Source of the DNA: Caldifarciminota bacterium
GTDB taxonomy: Bacteria > Hydrothermota > UBA3073
Direction: 5' to 3'
NCBI GenBank assembly: GCA_023129165.1
Contig: JAGMCL010000056.1
Location: 1 to 64,000 of the forward strand
Length of the DNA stretch: 64,000 nt
This document shows positions 42,703 through 51,591 of the stretch, in pieces; the stretch's first letter is position 1; each line of letters opens with the position of its first letter. A model generated the notes under the pieces. That model made no database searches, had not been told where the DNA came from, and saw only the letters and a program-made list of their open reading frames with translations. The position numbers were made by a program, and so were the translations under genes.

Positions 42703-43872
42703 CTAAGAAATATTATTTTCAGAGAATGCACCCCTGGAAGGAGTTACTTCGTAGAATTGAGGGGTTAACCCGGTCTTATTCATATAATCTTTAAAAATTT
42801 TATCCTTCAATGGTTTCATACTGCTCTCTTTTAACAAAAAGAGAACACAACCACCAAATCCAGCACCTGTTAACCTTGCTCCAAAGACTCCATCTACACT
42901 CTTACCAGTTTCAACCAGAAAGTCAAGTTCTTCTGAGCTAACCTGGTAAAGTTCTTTCAAGCTTTGATGAGACTGGTTCATTAGCTCTCCAAATGTTATT
43001 GTTTTCCTATGTTCAAGTTCTACTACAGCCTTTATAACTCTTTCATTCTCTGAGACAACATGCATAACTCTTTTTATTAAAGTAGGGGGAAGGTAAGAGC
43101 CATATTTCTTTATATCATCAGTTGTCACATCTCGTAACGCATTTATCTTTGGTAAATAAGTCTGTAGGAATTTTAAAGCCTCGCTGCACTCTTTTCGCCT
43201 TTCATTATAGGCAGAATTTGCTAATTCTCTCTTTACCATTGAATTACAGACAAGAAATGAAAAACCCGGAAGAGATACTCGAACATTGCTATAATCTAAT
43301 GTTCTACAATCAATAAAAAGGGCATATCCCTTTCTTGAAAGGAGGGATGCATACTGATCCATAATTCCACATTCAACGCCAACAAACTCGTTCTCTGCCC
43401 TTTTCGCAAGTTTTATTATCTCCAGTGGTTGTATATTAATCCCATATAATTCTTTAAAAGACAGAAGGGTGGCAATTTCTACTGATGCGGATGACGAAAG
43501 ACCTGCACTCTCTGGCACCTCTCCATATATCACTGCGTCTATACCGCCTATTCTATACCCTTCATCGATAAGAACCTTTGCAATACCCCTCTGGTAGTTA
43601 CTCCATCTATTTATCTCCACATATTCAATGGAGTCAAGGTTAAATTCGTCACCCTCTCCATATTTCAAGTCAAAGAGTCTTACCTTTTTATCTTCTCTCT
43701 TGGAGGCTAATATAGTGGTACATTTATCGATGGCTATGGGAAGCACAAAACCCTCATTGTAGTCTGTATGCTCACCAATGAGATTCACCCTTCCAGGAGC
43801 CTTAACAATGATTGAAGGCTTATTCAAGAAAAATTCTTCAAACTTATTTATTAACTGGTTGTCGGTTATCAT
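42703..43872 (-). CDS. galK: Galactokinase
   Basis: A 389-residue GHMP-family kinase that phosphorylates galactose at C1. The galactokinase signature GRVNLIGEHTDYNEGFVLP lies near residues 27-45, the ATP loop GLSSSASVEIA near 125, and GAGFGGC near 340. GGAG lies before the start. No galT or galE is adjacent, but a GH36 alpha-galactosidase-like gene is 5 kb away on the same strand and could supply galactose. Flanked by REP-like repeats. Confidence 0.95.
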   Translation of the reverse strand: MITDNQLINKFEEFFLNKPSIIVKAPGRVNLIGEHTDYNEGFVLPIAIDKCTTILASKREDKKVRLFDLKYGEGDEFNLDSIEYVEINRWSNYQRGIAKVLIDEGYRIGGIDAVIYGEVPESAGLSSSASVEIATLLSFKELYGINIQPLEIIKLAKRAENEFVGVECGIMDQYASLLSRKGYALFIDCRTLDYSNVRVSLPGFSFLVCNSMVKRELANSAYNERRKECSEALKFLQTYLPKINALRDVTTDDIKKYGSYLPPTLIKRVMHVVSENERVIKAVVELEHRKTITFGELMNQSHQSLKELYQVSSEELDFLVETGKSVDGVFGARLTGAGFGGCVLFLLKESSMKPLKDKIFKDYMNKTGLTPQFYEVTPSRGAFSENNIS

Positions 43873-43923
43873 GAAGATTACTCCTATAAATAATAAAACG
43901 ATGTCCTAAACACTGGTCTATTC

Positions 43924-44070
43924 CGTCATTGCGAGGAGTCTGTTGTATTTCTTGACGGACGAGGAAGCAATCGCATTTAAGCAAAGATAGTTATAGAAAT
44001 ATGAGATTGCCACGCTCCTGTTATTCGCTCGCAATGACAGATTGTCAGTATGGGATTGCTTTGCAATGTA
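43924..44070. repeat. REP-like repeat cluster upstream of galK
   Basis: TCATTGCGAGGAGTC with GAAGCAATCGCAT and ATGAGATTGCCACGCTC with CTCGCAATGACAG lie head to head, same family as 1144-1350. Confidence 0.75.
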
Positions 44071-44092
44071 ACTATTGACTTTGAAAATTAAT

Positions 44093-45574
44093 TTAGGATG
44101 ATGATTTTATGGATTTTATGTAGTCATCAGGTCCAAAGGGTTTACCTGTAATTTTCTCGATCTTCTCAAACCAGGGAGTTAGACATCCGTCACTGTACAG
44201 ATTTTTTGTGATGTAATTTATAACATCAGGATTTCCAAGAATCATACCAAATTTTTTTCTTAAAGAGGTGTATAACTGCTCCTTTATCAAACCAGAAATA
44301 ACATAGCTATGTGAATACATGGGATATGTAAGTACAAAATAGTTGGATGCCCAGCTCTTACCATTCGCTTCGATGAGTAGATATTTTTTGAACATTCTAT
44401 TCCAAAGTTCATTCAGGTCAGATTCGGGATTTTTATAAACCTCAATCTCAAAATTTGACCACATAATTATATTCCTCATTCCCTGTATTAGATTAGTTAT
44501 ACGAGATTCCATAAAATTCTTAATTTCAGCATGGCGGAGAGTTGTGTGTGATTTAAGCCACTCAGGAAGAGAAGGAATGACTCCCCATATATCTGCCATG
44601 CCTTCTGAGAAAGCTCCTTCACATTGTCTTAGGAGAAAGGAATCCTGTTTAATAGAGGCACCATGTATAGCATGTCCAAATTCGTGGTATGTGGCACCAT
44701 ACCATACATGTCCATCCTTTGGATTTAACAATATCCTCATATCATCTGGAATTTTAATACCGAAACAGAGACCACCATAGGGTATATCAGCAAATCTAAT
44801 GTTTATTTTCAAGAGGTCAAAGTTTAAACCAAAGCCCTCAACTGTTTTTTTAAGAGACGGGATTATATTATTTCTTGGGAAGTATTTATCCGGTAGGGAG
44901 GTCATTCTTTGCAGCATGAAAGAAATATCCCATGGCATAATTTCCTTAACACTCAGTTCTTGCCTGGCAGAAATTAAAAAATTTTTGTATTGTTTCTCTG
45001 TATTCTCTCTTATCTCCTCGAAAATCGAAAGAAGTCTATCGAGTGGAATTCCTAAAAGTGAAAGAATGCATTGGGGATAATTTTCAAACCCTAATTCTTT
45101 CGCAAGATTATTTCTTATCGAGAATAATTTTCTTCCTTCATCTTCTAATAATTCACCAAGGGGGTTGTCACAGAGATAAGCTTCTCTTCGCACATCTCTA
45201 TCTTCGTCCTTCCGCATCACTTCTCTAACTTCAGTTCGCTGCATCTCTTTTCTTGCTATGTTTGGCTTGAATTTCATTAATTTATCATTAAGATTGTTAT
45301 TTCTTTTTGATACTTCAGGATTTAAGTCTATATATGCTCTTAGTAATAATTTTGAGAGGACTTCTCCTCTTCTCTTAACTATAGAATTTGTAGAAGACTC
45401 TGCTACTTTTTGACTGTATTTAAGAAGACCAGGTTCGAAGAGCTTTTCTCTCAACTCATCATCAAATTTGTTCATATCCCAGTCTTTTATCTTGATATAT
45501 TTCTCATAACTGGCAAGTGATGCCTTCTCACTATGAGATTCTAACCATTTATCGATTGCGTCAATTCTTTCCAT
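44093..45574 (-). CDS. M3-type zinc oligopeptidase
   Basis: A 493-residue gluzincin metallopeptidase. The zinc motif HEFGHAIHG is followed by EGAFSEGMADI, which supplies the third ligand Glu, as in M3/M2-like peptidases. The chain lacks a signal peptide, so it acts in the cytosol. It is shorter than classical oligopeptidase F. GGGGGG lies before the start. It starts right at the end of a membrane-protein gene, so it probably belongs to that unknown transcript. Confidence 0.85.
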   Translation of the reverse strand: MERIDAIDKWLESHSEKASLASYEKYIKIKDWDMNKFDDELREKLFEPGLLKYSQKVAESSTNSIVKRRGEVLSKLLLRAYIDLNPEVSKRNNNLNDKLMKFKPNIARKEMQRTEVREVMRKDEDRDVRREAYLCDNPLGELLEDEGRKLFSIRNNLAKELGFENYPQCILSLLGIPLDRLLSIFEEIRENTEKQYKNFLISARQELSVKEIMPWDISFMLQRMTSLPDKYFPRNNIIPSLKKTVEGFGLNFDLLKINIRFADIPYGGLCFGIKIPDDMRILLNPKDGHVWYGATYHEFGHAIHGASIKQDSFLLRQCEGAFSEGMADIWGVIPSLPEWLKSHTTLRHAEIKNFMESRITNLIQGMRNIIMWSNFEIEVYKNPESDLNELWNRMFKKYLLIEANGKSWASNYFVLTYPMYSHSYVISGLIKEQLYTSLRKKFGMILGNPDVINYITKNLYSDGCLTPWFEKIEKITGKPFGPDDYIKSIKSSS

Positions 45575-45575
45575 A

Positions 45576-46193
45576 TTACCCCCCGATTTTCAACCACTCT
45601 CTCAAGAGAAATTGTATCCTGTCAATGAAGACAGCAAATCTTGTCATTACTGTATTGCCAAAAAATGCTCCAAAGGAAATCATAAGTAGAATCCTACCAA
45701 GTTCGGATACCTTTTTAATGGGACGAAACTTATATTGAAAGGAAAAGAAGAAATAAGAGAGAACACATAGTAGAGTAATAACAAAAAATATATTGTTGAA
45801 CGAGTTTAATGGCTTGAAGGAAGAAGTAATCTGGGGCATCATAACAACAAATACACCCTTGAATGTCATACCTGCTCCTGCACCTATTGTGAAACCAATC
45901 ACAATTCTTGAGAGCCAATGATATCGTTTTGAATACTGGAAATACCAGAGGAGACCACCCAATAGTGCAAATACCCACAGCCAACCATAGGGTGTTACTC
46001 CCTGAAATCCGGCAATCATTGGGTCCCACCATTTCGGCTTAAGGACATCTATCCAGGTCTTTGAAACAGTAAATCCTATAGCAAGACCAAGGAAGATGTG
46101 CTCAAAGAGGCGATAGAAAGGATTTTCCTTAATAAGAAATGAAAATATCGCCAGGGTGCATATAGCAGCTATCCAGACTTCAAATGTTTCCAT
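45576..46193 (-). CDS. Polytopic membrane protein of unknown function (membrane gene set, 4th)
   Basis: A 205-residue integral membrane protein with about five to six helices: 5-22, 28-48, 68-85, 95-118, 133-150 and 168-185. No catalytic motif is visible. It carries the strings HIFLGLAIGFTVSKTW and GAGAGMTFKG, and is the last of four membrane genes. The 240-bp gap before it is filled by a MITE-like element. A subunit of an undescribed membrane complex is likely but unproven. Confidence 0.6.
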   Translation of the reverse strand: METFEVWIAAICTLAIFSFLIKENPFYRLFEHIFLGLAIGFTVSKTWIDVLKPKWWDPMIAGFQGVTPYGWLWVFALLGGLLWYFQYSKRYHWLSRIVIGFTIGAGAGMTFKGVFVVMMPQITSSFKPLNSFNNIFFVITLLCVLSYFFFSFQYKFRPIKKVSELGRILLMISFGAFFGNTVMTRFAVFIDRIQFLLREWLKIGG

Positions 46194-46207
46194 AATAGAT
46201 TACGTTT

Positions 46208-46432
46208 GCCACTGATTACACAGATTTATTTAATCAGTAAAATCACTTAAAACCAGTGCAATCTGTGTTTCCAGAAAACTCGGGCTTAGTTCTCTGTATA
46301 TTTTCATCCCAATACCAATGATCTTATAAGTTAGCTCTTCATAAAGAAATTCTTTTTTCCTTTGCCTCATAGTTTTTGATTACACGGATTTAATAAGTCA
46401 ATTCAATCAGTGTAATCTGTGTAATCTGTGGC
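46208..46432. repeat. MITE-like element with GCCACTGATTACACAGATT ends
   Basis: GCCACTGATTACACAGATT on the left and AATCTGTGTAATCTGTGGC on the right are imperfect terminal inverted repeats around about 225 bp of AT-rich, gene-free sequence. It lies inside the four-membrane-gene set. Confidence 0.6.
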
Positions 46433-46437
46433 TTCAA

Positions 46438-47271
46438 CTATTTAGAGATTATTTTCTTCTCCCTTCTCTCAGCCCAGAATCCTATATTTGCCAGGATTAT
46501 TAAGATAACAATAAGAAGGTGAACCATAGACTGGGGAACGATGAGTTCTGTACCAAGCTCCTTAATATTTAGAAGTCGTTCATACTCTGCTGCCCCTCTC
46601 ACACCTACAAGTAATCCACAGAGCTGTTTAGAATCGAGAAAGGGATACATAGCAGAAGAGACTATTGCAGAAGAGCAGAATCCTATATAGGTCCCGTAGA
46701 CACCCTGTACAAATCTAAGCCAGTCTTCAGATGGCCAATAGGCAATTGCGCAAACCATATAGATATCATGGATATCCTCTATATCTTTCATTACCGGGAT
46801 GCTGTCAATTGGAGTTCCTTTTATATCCTTTTTTACTACACCTTCGATATCCCTTGCCAGTGCCTGTATCATAGCTGCTTCACCAGGAAGGTATCCAAAA
46901 TTACACCAGTCTATTCCATATTCCTTCTTATATTTCTTTGCTACCTTCTGTGCAACTTCTCTACCAAATCCTGTGCCCTGGGGAATTCTTGACATAATAG
47001 CAAATTTAGTACCCTTCCTCATAAGGTGTTCCATTACCGCCTCTGTTTGTGGCCAGTTCTCTCCTCTGTTTCCTGCATCCCAGGTACAGTCAAGGAGAAT
47101 GATTTTGTCCTCAGGGCATTGCTCAATTATTGTATATACACCATTCGTTTCCCGACTTATAAATATTGGAAAGTGAATCTTAACAATGAATGGTAAAACT
47201 ACTGCAATAACGACCAGAAGGTATATAAGCCTTCTGTCGATTTTACCAAGTATTACAAGGAATTTTCTCAT
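46438..47271 (-). CDS. Membrane-anchored protein with large soluble domain (membrane gene set, 3rd)
   Basis: A 277-residue protein with an N-terminal helix (about 15-32) and a C-terminal helix (about 245-265). The 200-residue domain between probably lies outside the membrane. It has alternating beta strands and helices (DKIILLDCTWDAG, TKFAIMSRIPQGTGFG), a Rossmann-like look, and a PGEAAMIQALARDI segment. I do not recognise a family. The ATG at 47271 forms an ATGA overlap with the preceding gene, indicating coupling. A longer in-frame start is unlikely. Confidence 0.6.
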   Translation of the reverse strand: MRKFLVILGKIDRRLIYLLVVIAVVLPFIVKIHFPIFISRETNGVYTIIEQCPEDKIILLDCTWDAGNRGENWPQTEAVMEHLMRKGTKFAIMSRIPQGTGFGREVAQKVAKKYKKEYGIDWCNFGYLPGEAAMIQALARDIEGVVKKDIKGTPIDSIPVMKDIEDIHDIYMVCAIAYWPSEDWLRFVQGVYGTYIGFCSSAIVSSAMYPFLDSKQLCGLLVGVRGAAEYERLLNIKELGTELIVPQSMVHLLIVILIILANIGFWAERREKKIISK

Positions 47272-47933
47272 TTCAGTTCCATACCTTTCTCTAAAGATAA
47301 CCATATACGCAAAGCCATTGCAATCATTCCCATATATATGCCGAACATAACAGCACGATATGCTGCAGTATTGGCTATCCAGAGAAGCCATGCAGATACC
47401 CTTGGAAGTTGGATAACAGGTGGTAAGGCTTTTGTCATCCACAATCCGATGGGGACCTGTCCCAACATTATTATACAGGCAGAAACTACCATCACTGTTG
47501 CTTCCAAGGTTTTTACTCTCATTGCTCTATATGCAGAAGTAACCATGAAAAGGGCAAGCAATGAGAATATTGTGGCACCTATAGGCATATACATATAAGT
47601 GAAAAGAATTCCATAAAAACGCTTTACTAGAGATGTGGGGTGATAAGTATCTGTAAAGCAAGCAATAATCATTGCGAACATCGCAATAAAGAACGCTGCA
47701 CTATATATCCAACCTGGTTTCAGTTTCTTAATCTTTTTACCATGAGATATAGAAAGGTTAATAAGACCCAACCCAACGGCAAATGCACCTAATACCATGA
47801 TGAGATTTCCCATAGGAACTATGAAGGAAGAGAGATATGTGGAATGACCATTAATCTGTTCGGGTAGCACAAACTCCAGGAAGTAGTACAGTCCTCCTAA
47901 AAAGGTGATTATTTTTACTATTTTCACTTTCAT
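47268..47933 (-). CDS. Polytopic membrane protein of unknown function (membrane gene set, 2nd)
   Basis: A 221-residue protein with about six helices and short loops (for example 34-60, 75-97, 108-130, 140-165 and 180-210). No known transporter motif is seen. It overlaps the next gene by 4 bp and lies behind a MITE-like element that separates it from the DUF6754-like gene. Confidence 0.6.
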   Translation of the reverse strand: MKVKIVKIITFLGGLYYFLEFVLPEQINGHSTYLSSFIVPMGNLIMVLGAFAVGLGLINLSISHGKKIKKLKPGWIYSAAFFIAMFAMIIACFTDTYHPTSLVKRFYGILFTYMYMPIGATIFSLLALFMVTSAYRAMRVKTLEATVMVVSACIIMLGQVPIGLWMTKALPPVIQLPRVSAWLLWIANTAAYRAVMFGIYMGMIAMALRIWLSLEKGMELK

Positions 47934-47947
47934 ATTTTATCTTTTCA

Positions 47948-48105
47948 GGACGCAGATTTTCGCAGATTATTAAGATTTTTTATATTTCTTAAAATTTATT
48001 ATATACTATATTTACAATTATAAAAAAAAAGAGGCAATTATGTTTTTTATAGTTAATTATTTATAGTTAAATTTTTATCCTGTATATCTGCGTTCATCTG
48101 CGTCC
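47948..48105. repeat. MITE-like element with GGACGCAGAT ends
   Basis: GGACGCAGATTTTCGCAGAT at the left and ATCTGCGTTCATCTGCGTCC at the right are terminal inverted repeats of a 158-bp AT-rich element. A related element lies at 48903-49106. Confidence 0.65.
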
Positions 48106-48112
48106 AACATAT

Positions 48113-48874
48113 TTACAAAGATAGCAATTTTACAAACCATCCAGAACTAATTGTTGCAAATATGATTCCTATAACCAGAAGTATAAATACAACGATCTTT
48201 CCTATATCCTGTCCCACTACACTTCCTTTTATAATAGGTTCGTCAGAAAGATATGCAGATGCAGCATACAATTCTTCGCCTATAAGTGTATAATCACAGG
48301 TTACAAGGAAGAAAGGGATTTGGAAATATGAGTCAGATGCAGCTATCTGGATTGCTCCTAAATTTCTACCTGTTTCAGCAATAATAAGAGATTCAAAGCC
48401 ATACATGCCAAAGAAAAAGTGTGCTCCTGTATTCTCTCTTATCATAGTGCCTGCCACTGCAGAGCCCCATGTTGATTGGTTATCTGAGTAGAATCTGATG
48501 TTAGTCGCATCGAATAAATCAGGTCTACCACCTAATTCGTAAGCATCCCTTACATACTCCTCAACAACCGGATAGATTTCGGGTCTGAATATTGGAACAA
48601 TGGTTTTGATACCATAACTTGCCGCAAGTTTAACCACACGCGATAGAACAGAGAGAGAGGCAAGGGTGGGGGCATCGAAACTTCCAAGACCAAGACTGAA
48701 TAAAATAGGACTTCCGAGTTCTGTTGCTCGACCTACTGCCTCATCAACTGCCTCAAGCCCTGGAAGTCGACGTAAAAAGAGTTTGCGTCCTATTTTAGCG
48801 GAAAATATCTTATAGAGTATGGCAAAACATATTCCAAATAAGAGTATTCTTACTGTCCAGGTTGCATGCTCCAT
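48113..48874 (-). CDS. DUF6754-like membrane-anchored protein (membrane gene set, 1st)
   Basis: A 253-residue protein with one N-terminal helix (about 8-26) and one C-terminal helix (about 225-247). The domain between has SPILFSLGLGSFDAPTLASL, IKTIVPIFRPEIYPVVEEYV and QSTWGSAVAGTMIRENTGAH, which I recall from DUF6754-type proteins of uncultivated bacteria; this match is from memory. The ATG at 48874 is chosen; an in-frame TTG at 48892 is possible. It appears first in a set of four membrane proteins ending with an M3-type peptidase. Confidence 0.6.
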   Translation of the reverse strand: MEHATWTVRILLFGICFAILYKIFSAKIGRKLFLRRLPGLEAVDEAVGRATELGSPILFSLGLGSFDAPTLASLSVLSRVVKLAASYGIKTIVPIFRPEIYPVVEEYVRDAYELGGRPDLFDATNIRFYSDNQSTWGSAVAGTMIRENTGAHFFFGMYGFESLIIAETGRNLGAIQIAASDSYFQIPFFLVTCDYTLIGEELYAASAYLSDEPIIKGSVVGQDIGKIVVFILLVIGIIFATISSGWFVKLLSL

Positions 48875-48902
48875 AGTAATATTAAGAATCAAAAATGTTC
48901 TT

Positions 48903-49106
48903 TAGGACGTCCCGCCGATGGCGGGATCCCGCCAGAGGCGGTGACAGATTTTCGAAGATTATTAAGATTTTTTTTCTTTTTTTTAATTATTTAAAAATGT
49001 ATTAATTTTTTTATCCTGTATATCTGCGTTTACCCTGTTAAATATGCTGCTACCAATAATCGCTTAATCAAATTCTACATTTATTTAACAGGGTGAATCT
49101 GCGTCC
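48903..49106. repeat. MITE-like element with nested GC palindromes, reaching into the GH36 3' end
   Basis: It starts AGGACGTCCCGCC and ends AATCTGCGTCC, with CCCGCCGATGGCGGG and CCGCCAGAGGCGG in tandem at 48909-48940. Its right end overlaps the last codons of the GH36-like gene, which read DADSPC before the stop. Confidence 0.55.
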
Positions 49107-50620
49107 AAAATTTTTACAAATCCTCCCTGCTCTACCTGAACAGGATTTGAGAACTTTTTCTTAGATTTGAGGGTGAAATCTCTATTATATACCTCCATAA
49201 CCTTTAAATCGTCTGGAATTTCGAGATAGATTTTATTTGCCTCTGTTCCATTGAGAATATAAAGTTCTTTTAAATTTACGAATTTCAATGATACTGGTTT
49301 GTAAAGGGCATAGATTGCCTTCTTTCCTTTCCTTGCTCCAAGATATGAACCATCTATGGACGCATCAAAATCACCAAATAGTATATCCCTGTATTGTCTG
49401 TGGAAACCAACCCAGTTTTTGATAATATTTTTTACCTCTCCGGTGAGTTTCTCAAGATCTATGGATATAGTGGGTACGAAAAATACAGAAAATATCATAT
49501 GCTTAGCTATATTTTCTAATTTTTCGTCCTTATGCCAGTAAATATAGTCTGTATGCGTGGGAACATCTGGTGTAAATGCTCTAAGGCGTATACAGTTTTC
49601 AAGGTTTTTCTCGAAGTCTAGTGGTGTATCAAACCCACGATATACTGCGCCTACTTGTAGACCGAAAAGATTTGCGTAATTCTGTCTGAATTCAAATAGG
49701 AGATTCTTTCCAATTTTCGGAAGTCCCTTATAAAAATCTAAAAGCCCATCTCCAACTGGTAGGGCATCTACGAAGTCTATTTTAAACCCATCCAGTTTAT
49801 TCTCGTTATATAAAGAATTCATTTTGTCAAGGATGTAATTCAGCGCCTTTTTCTTGGCAGGGGAGAGCCATTTTACTCCATAACTCTCCTTACCAATGAG
49901 ATGAGAGCCTAAATTATTATATGTCTTCGATTGTTTTCCCACCATAAACGGTGCAATCCACAGAAGGAGTCTCATGTCCATATCCCTGAGTTCTCTTGCA
50001 AGTTTAATCATCTGGGGGAATTTTTTCTTTGATACCATCCAGTCGCCTGTTTGAGCGTAACTTCCCCATTTTCCCCTTTTATCAAAAAACCATCCATCAT
50101 CTATAATAAAGGTAGTTAGTCCAAGTTCCTTTGCGATTTTTGCATTTTTAAGGCACCAATTCTGATTTACTGTATGATGAATACCATACCAGCTGCAAAA
50201 GACAGGTTCATAAGCTTCTTTTGGAAATTGAGGTGGATTCATTCCTACAGCTTCTCTATATTCTTTAATAGAGTAAATCCAGGAGTTTCTGTCTTCTGTT
50301 TTGTATATGTGAATTTTATCCTTTTTCCTCATATTCATCTCAATTTTATAGTTACCATTCTCCTCATTTAGAGATATTTTTACCTTAAGATGTCTGTCCT
50401 GTTCAATAAGTCCAATAGCAAATCTTACCCTTTCATCTCGTGAAAGGAAAAGTATGAGAGGAATACCCTTATGAGGTCCTGTTTCAAATTCATATCCCCA
50501 GGGAAGTCTCTTATAACCAGAAGATGTGAATATTATAGCAACATCCAGTATAGGAACCTCGAAAATGAATTTCTTCCCTTCTATTAAATTTATTCCATCC
50601 TTAAGATTTTTCAATTCCAT
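49085..50620 (-). CDS. GH36/GH-D clan alpha-galactosidase-like glycosidase
   Basis: A 511-residue cytosolic glycosidase. TTFIIDDGWF and WMVSKKKFP are GH36/GH27-type substrate-binding elements; the catalytic nucleophile is the Asp in GFKIDFVDAL. The DxW motif is replaced by PVFCSWYG. It is shorter than family alpha-galactosidases because the N-terminal beta domain is reduced. Its last codons (DADSPC) come from a MITE-like repeat. Together with galK it could form a galactoside route. Raffinose-type or alpha-N-acetyl specificity cannot be excluded. Confidence 0.82.
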   Translation of the reverse strand: MELKNLKDGINLIEGKKFIFEVPILDVAIIFTSSGYKRLPWGYEFETGPHKGIPLILFLSRDERVRFAIGLIEQDRHLKVKISLNEENGNYKIEMNMRKKDKIHIYKTEDRNSWIYSIKEYREAVGMNPPQFPKEAYEPVFCSWYGIHHTVNQNWCLKNAKIAKELGLTTFIIDDGWFFDKRGKWGSYAQTGDWMVSKKKFPQMIKLARELRDMDMRLLLWIAPFMVGKQSKTYNNLGSHLIGKESYGVKWLSPAKKKALNYILDKMNSLYNENKLDGFKIDFVDALPVGDGLLDFYKGLPKIGKNLLFEFRQNYANLFGLQVGAVYRGFDTPLDFEKNLENCIRLRAFTPDVPTHTDYIYWHKDEKLENIAKHMIFSVFFVPTISIDLEKLTGEVKNIIKNWVGFHRQYRDILFGDFDASIDGSYLGARKGKKAIYALYKPVSLKFVNLKELYILNGTEANKIYLEIPDDLKVMEVYNRDFTLKSKKKFSNPVQVEQGGFVKILDADSPC

Positions 50621-50745
50621 CAGGGCCTCCTGAGTTATATTGAGATTTAGAATTCTCTATATATATATTATACCAAGAAATACTGCTTGTCAACTAAAAT
50701 GTGAGAAAATAACATCTTCTCTGAAGATGTGTTAACTGGTTACAA

Positions 50746-51354
50746 TCATCTCTGGTGAGCGGAGATTGTATGTGTTTTGTTTTTTAGAACGCGGTTAATC
50801 CCCGTTAAATATCTCTTCGCTTCGGATTTGCAATCGTCGCAGAGGTTCAGATTAAATACACCGGATGTCCAGAAGAATGGTATCGACTTATTCATAACAC
50901 ATCTTGTTCCGTTCTTGTGGTCTTTCGCACCGAGGTTATGGCAGATCTCATGCTTGGTAATATTTGCCTCGGGCCAATCGCAAAGCCACCATTTTGGGTT
51001 TGGATCTATAAGGCAATACTTACCCCCAAGATAGGCTATGCCATTGTGTTCATCATATATATCGGTTATTCCAAGGACTATTCCCTTGGGGTCCGGGAAT
51101 TGTCTCGATAGGTCCGCAAGTAGGTCGGTGGTGTCTGAAACGACCCACCTGCACCCTTTAAGCTCTATATTGACTACGATGCCCAATTCATCCTCGAGGG
51201 AAGAGTCTACCCTACTCATAAATTTGTCCGTATACACAAATGCATTCTCATCACGCCCCTCACACCAGACCTTATAGCTCTGATCCCAGACAACATCTAT
51301 CCTAATCTCTCCCTCACGATAGAATGTTACTAGTATGAGAAGAAAAAGAACCAT
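50746..51354 (-). CDS. Secreted archaemetzincin-like metalloprotease
   Basis: A 202-residue protein with a signal-peptide-like N-terminus (about 1-14). The metal centre reads HEICHNLGAKDH, then CVM, exactly 17 residues, and CDDC. This tracks the archaemetzincin pattern HExxHxxG...C...CM-x17-CxxC, with the usual third-ligand HC shifted to DH. The CxxC and the following zinc-site cysteines suggest a second structural zinc. Export of an archaemetzincin-like enzyme is unusual. A mainly metzincin fold is expected; the substrate is unknown. Confidence 0.72.
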   Translation of the reverse strand: MVLFLLILVTFYREGEIRIDVVWDQSYKVWCEGRDENAFVYTDKFMSRVDSSLEDELGIVVNIELKGCRWVVSDTTDLLADLSRQFPDPKGIVLGITDIYDEHNGIAYLGGKYCLIDPNPKWWLCDWPEANITKHEICHNLGAKDHKNGTRCVMNKSIPFFWTSGVFNLNLCDDCKSEAKRYLTGINRVLKNKTHTISAHQR

Positions 51355-51363
51355 AATTTAATG

Positions 51364-51579
51364 TTATCTATGTAAAAGGTCACATGCCATCAGCAAAAAG
51401 ACACTCGATGTCCAGGTAAAAGCGGGGTCACAATATCCTTCACCGGTAATGGCGTCGTAGTTTTCGTATATTCCCTCCTTTCCATTCACCATATTGCAGA
51501 AACTCAGCAGCTTGCTACTGCATGCATCACCAAGGTAATGTCTACCTGACGGTAGGCAGGCACTCCAGTTTTGGCCCAC
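51364..51579 (-). pseudogene. C-terminal remnant of a GH63-like glycosidase
   Basis: The last 35 residues (YENYDAITGEGYCDPAFTWT and on, SSVFLLMA) match the tail of GH63/MGH1-type glycosidases. The first 35 residues come from repeats (GGCAGGCA palindrome, TACCTGACGG, CTACTGC). So only the tail of a large enzyme remains, behind the GH65 gene. A repeat insertion or deletion removed the rest. Confidence 0.6.
51515..51570. repeat. Short repeat 'CTTGCTACTGCATGCAT...AGGCACTCCA', copy 1
   Basis: GCTTGCTACTGCATGCATCA, CCAAGGTAATG, TACC-TGACGGTAGGCAGG and CACTCCAG occur here and, variably, at 54790-54930 and 61021-61083. In each case it sits at the boundary of a minus-strand gene. Confidence 0.65.
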
Positions 51580-51591
51580 TTTGTTTAATTG

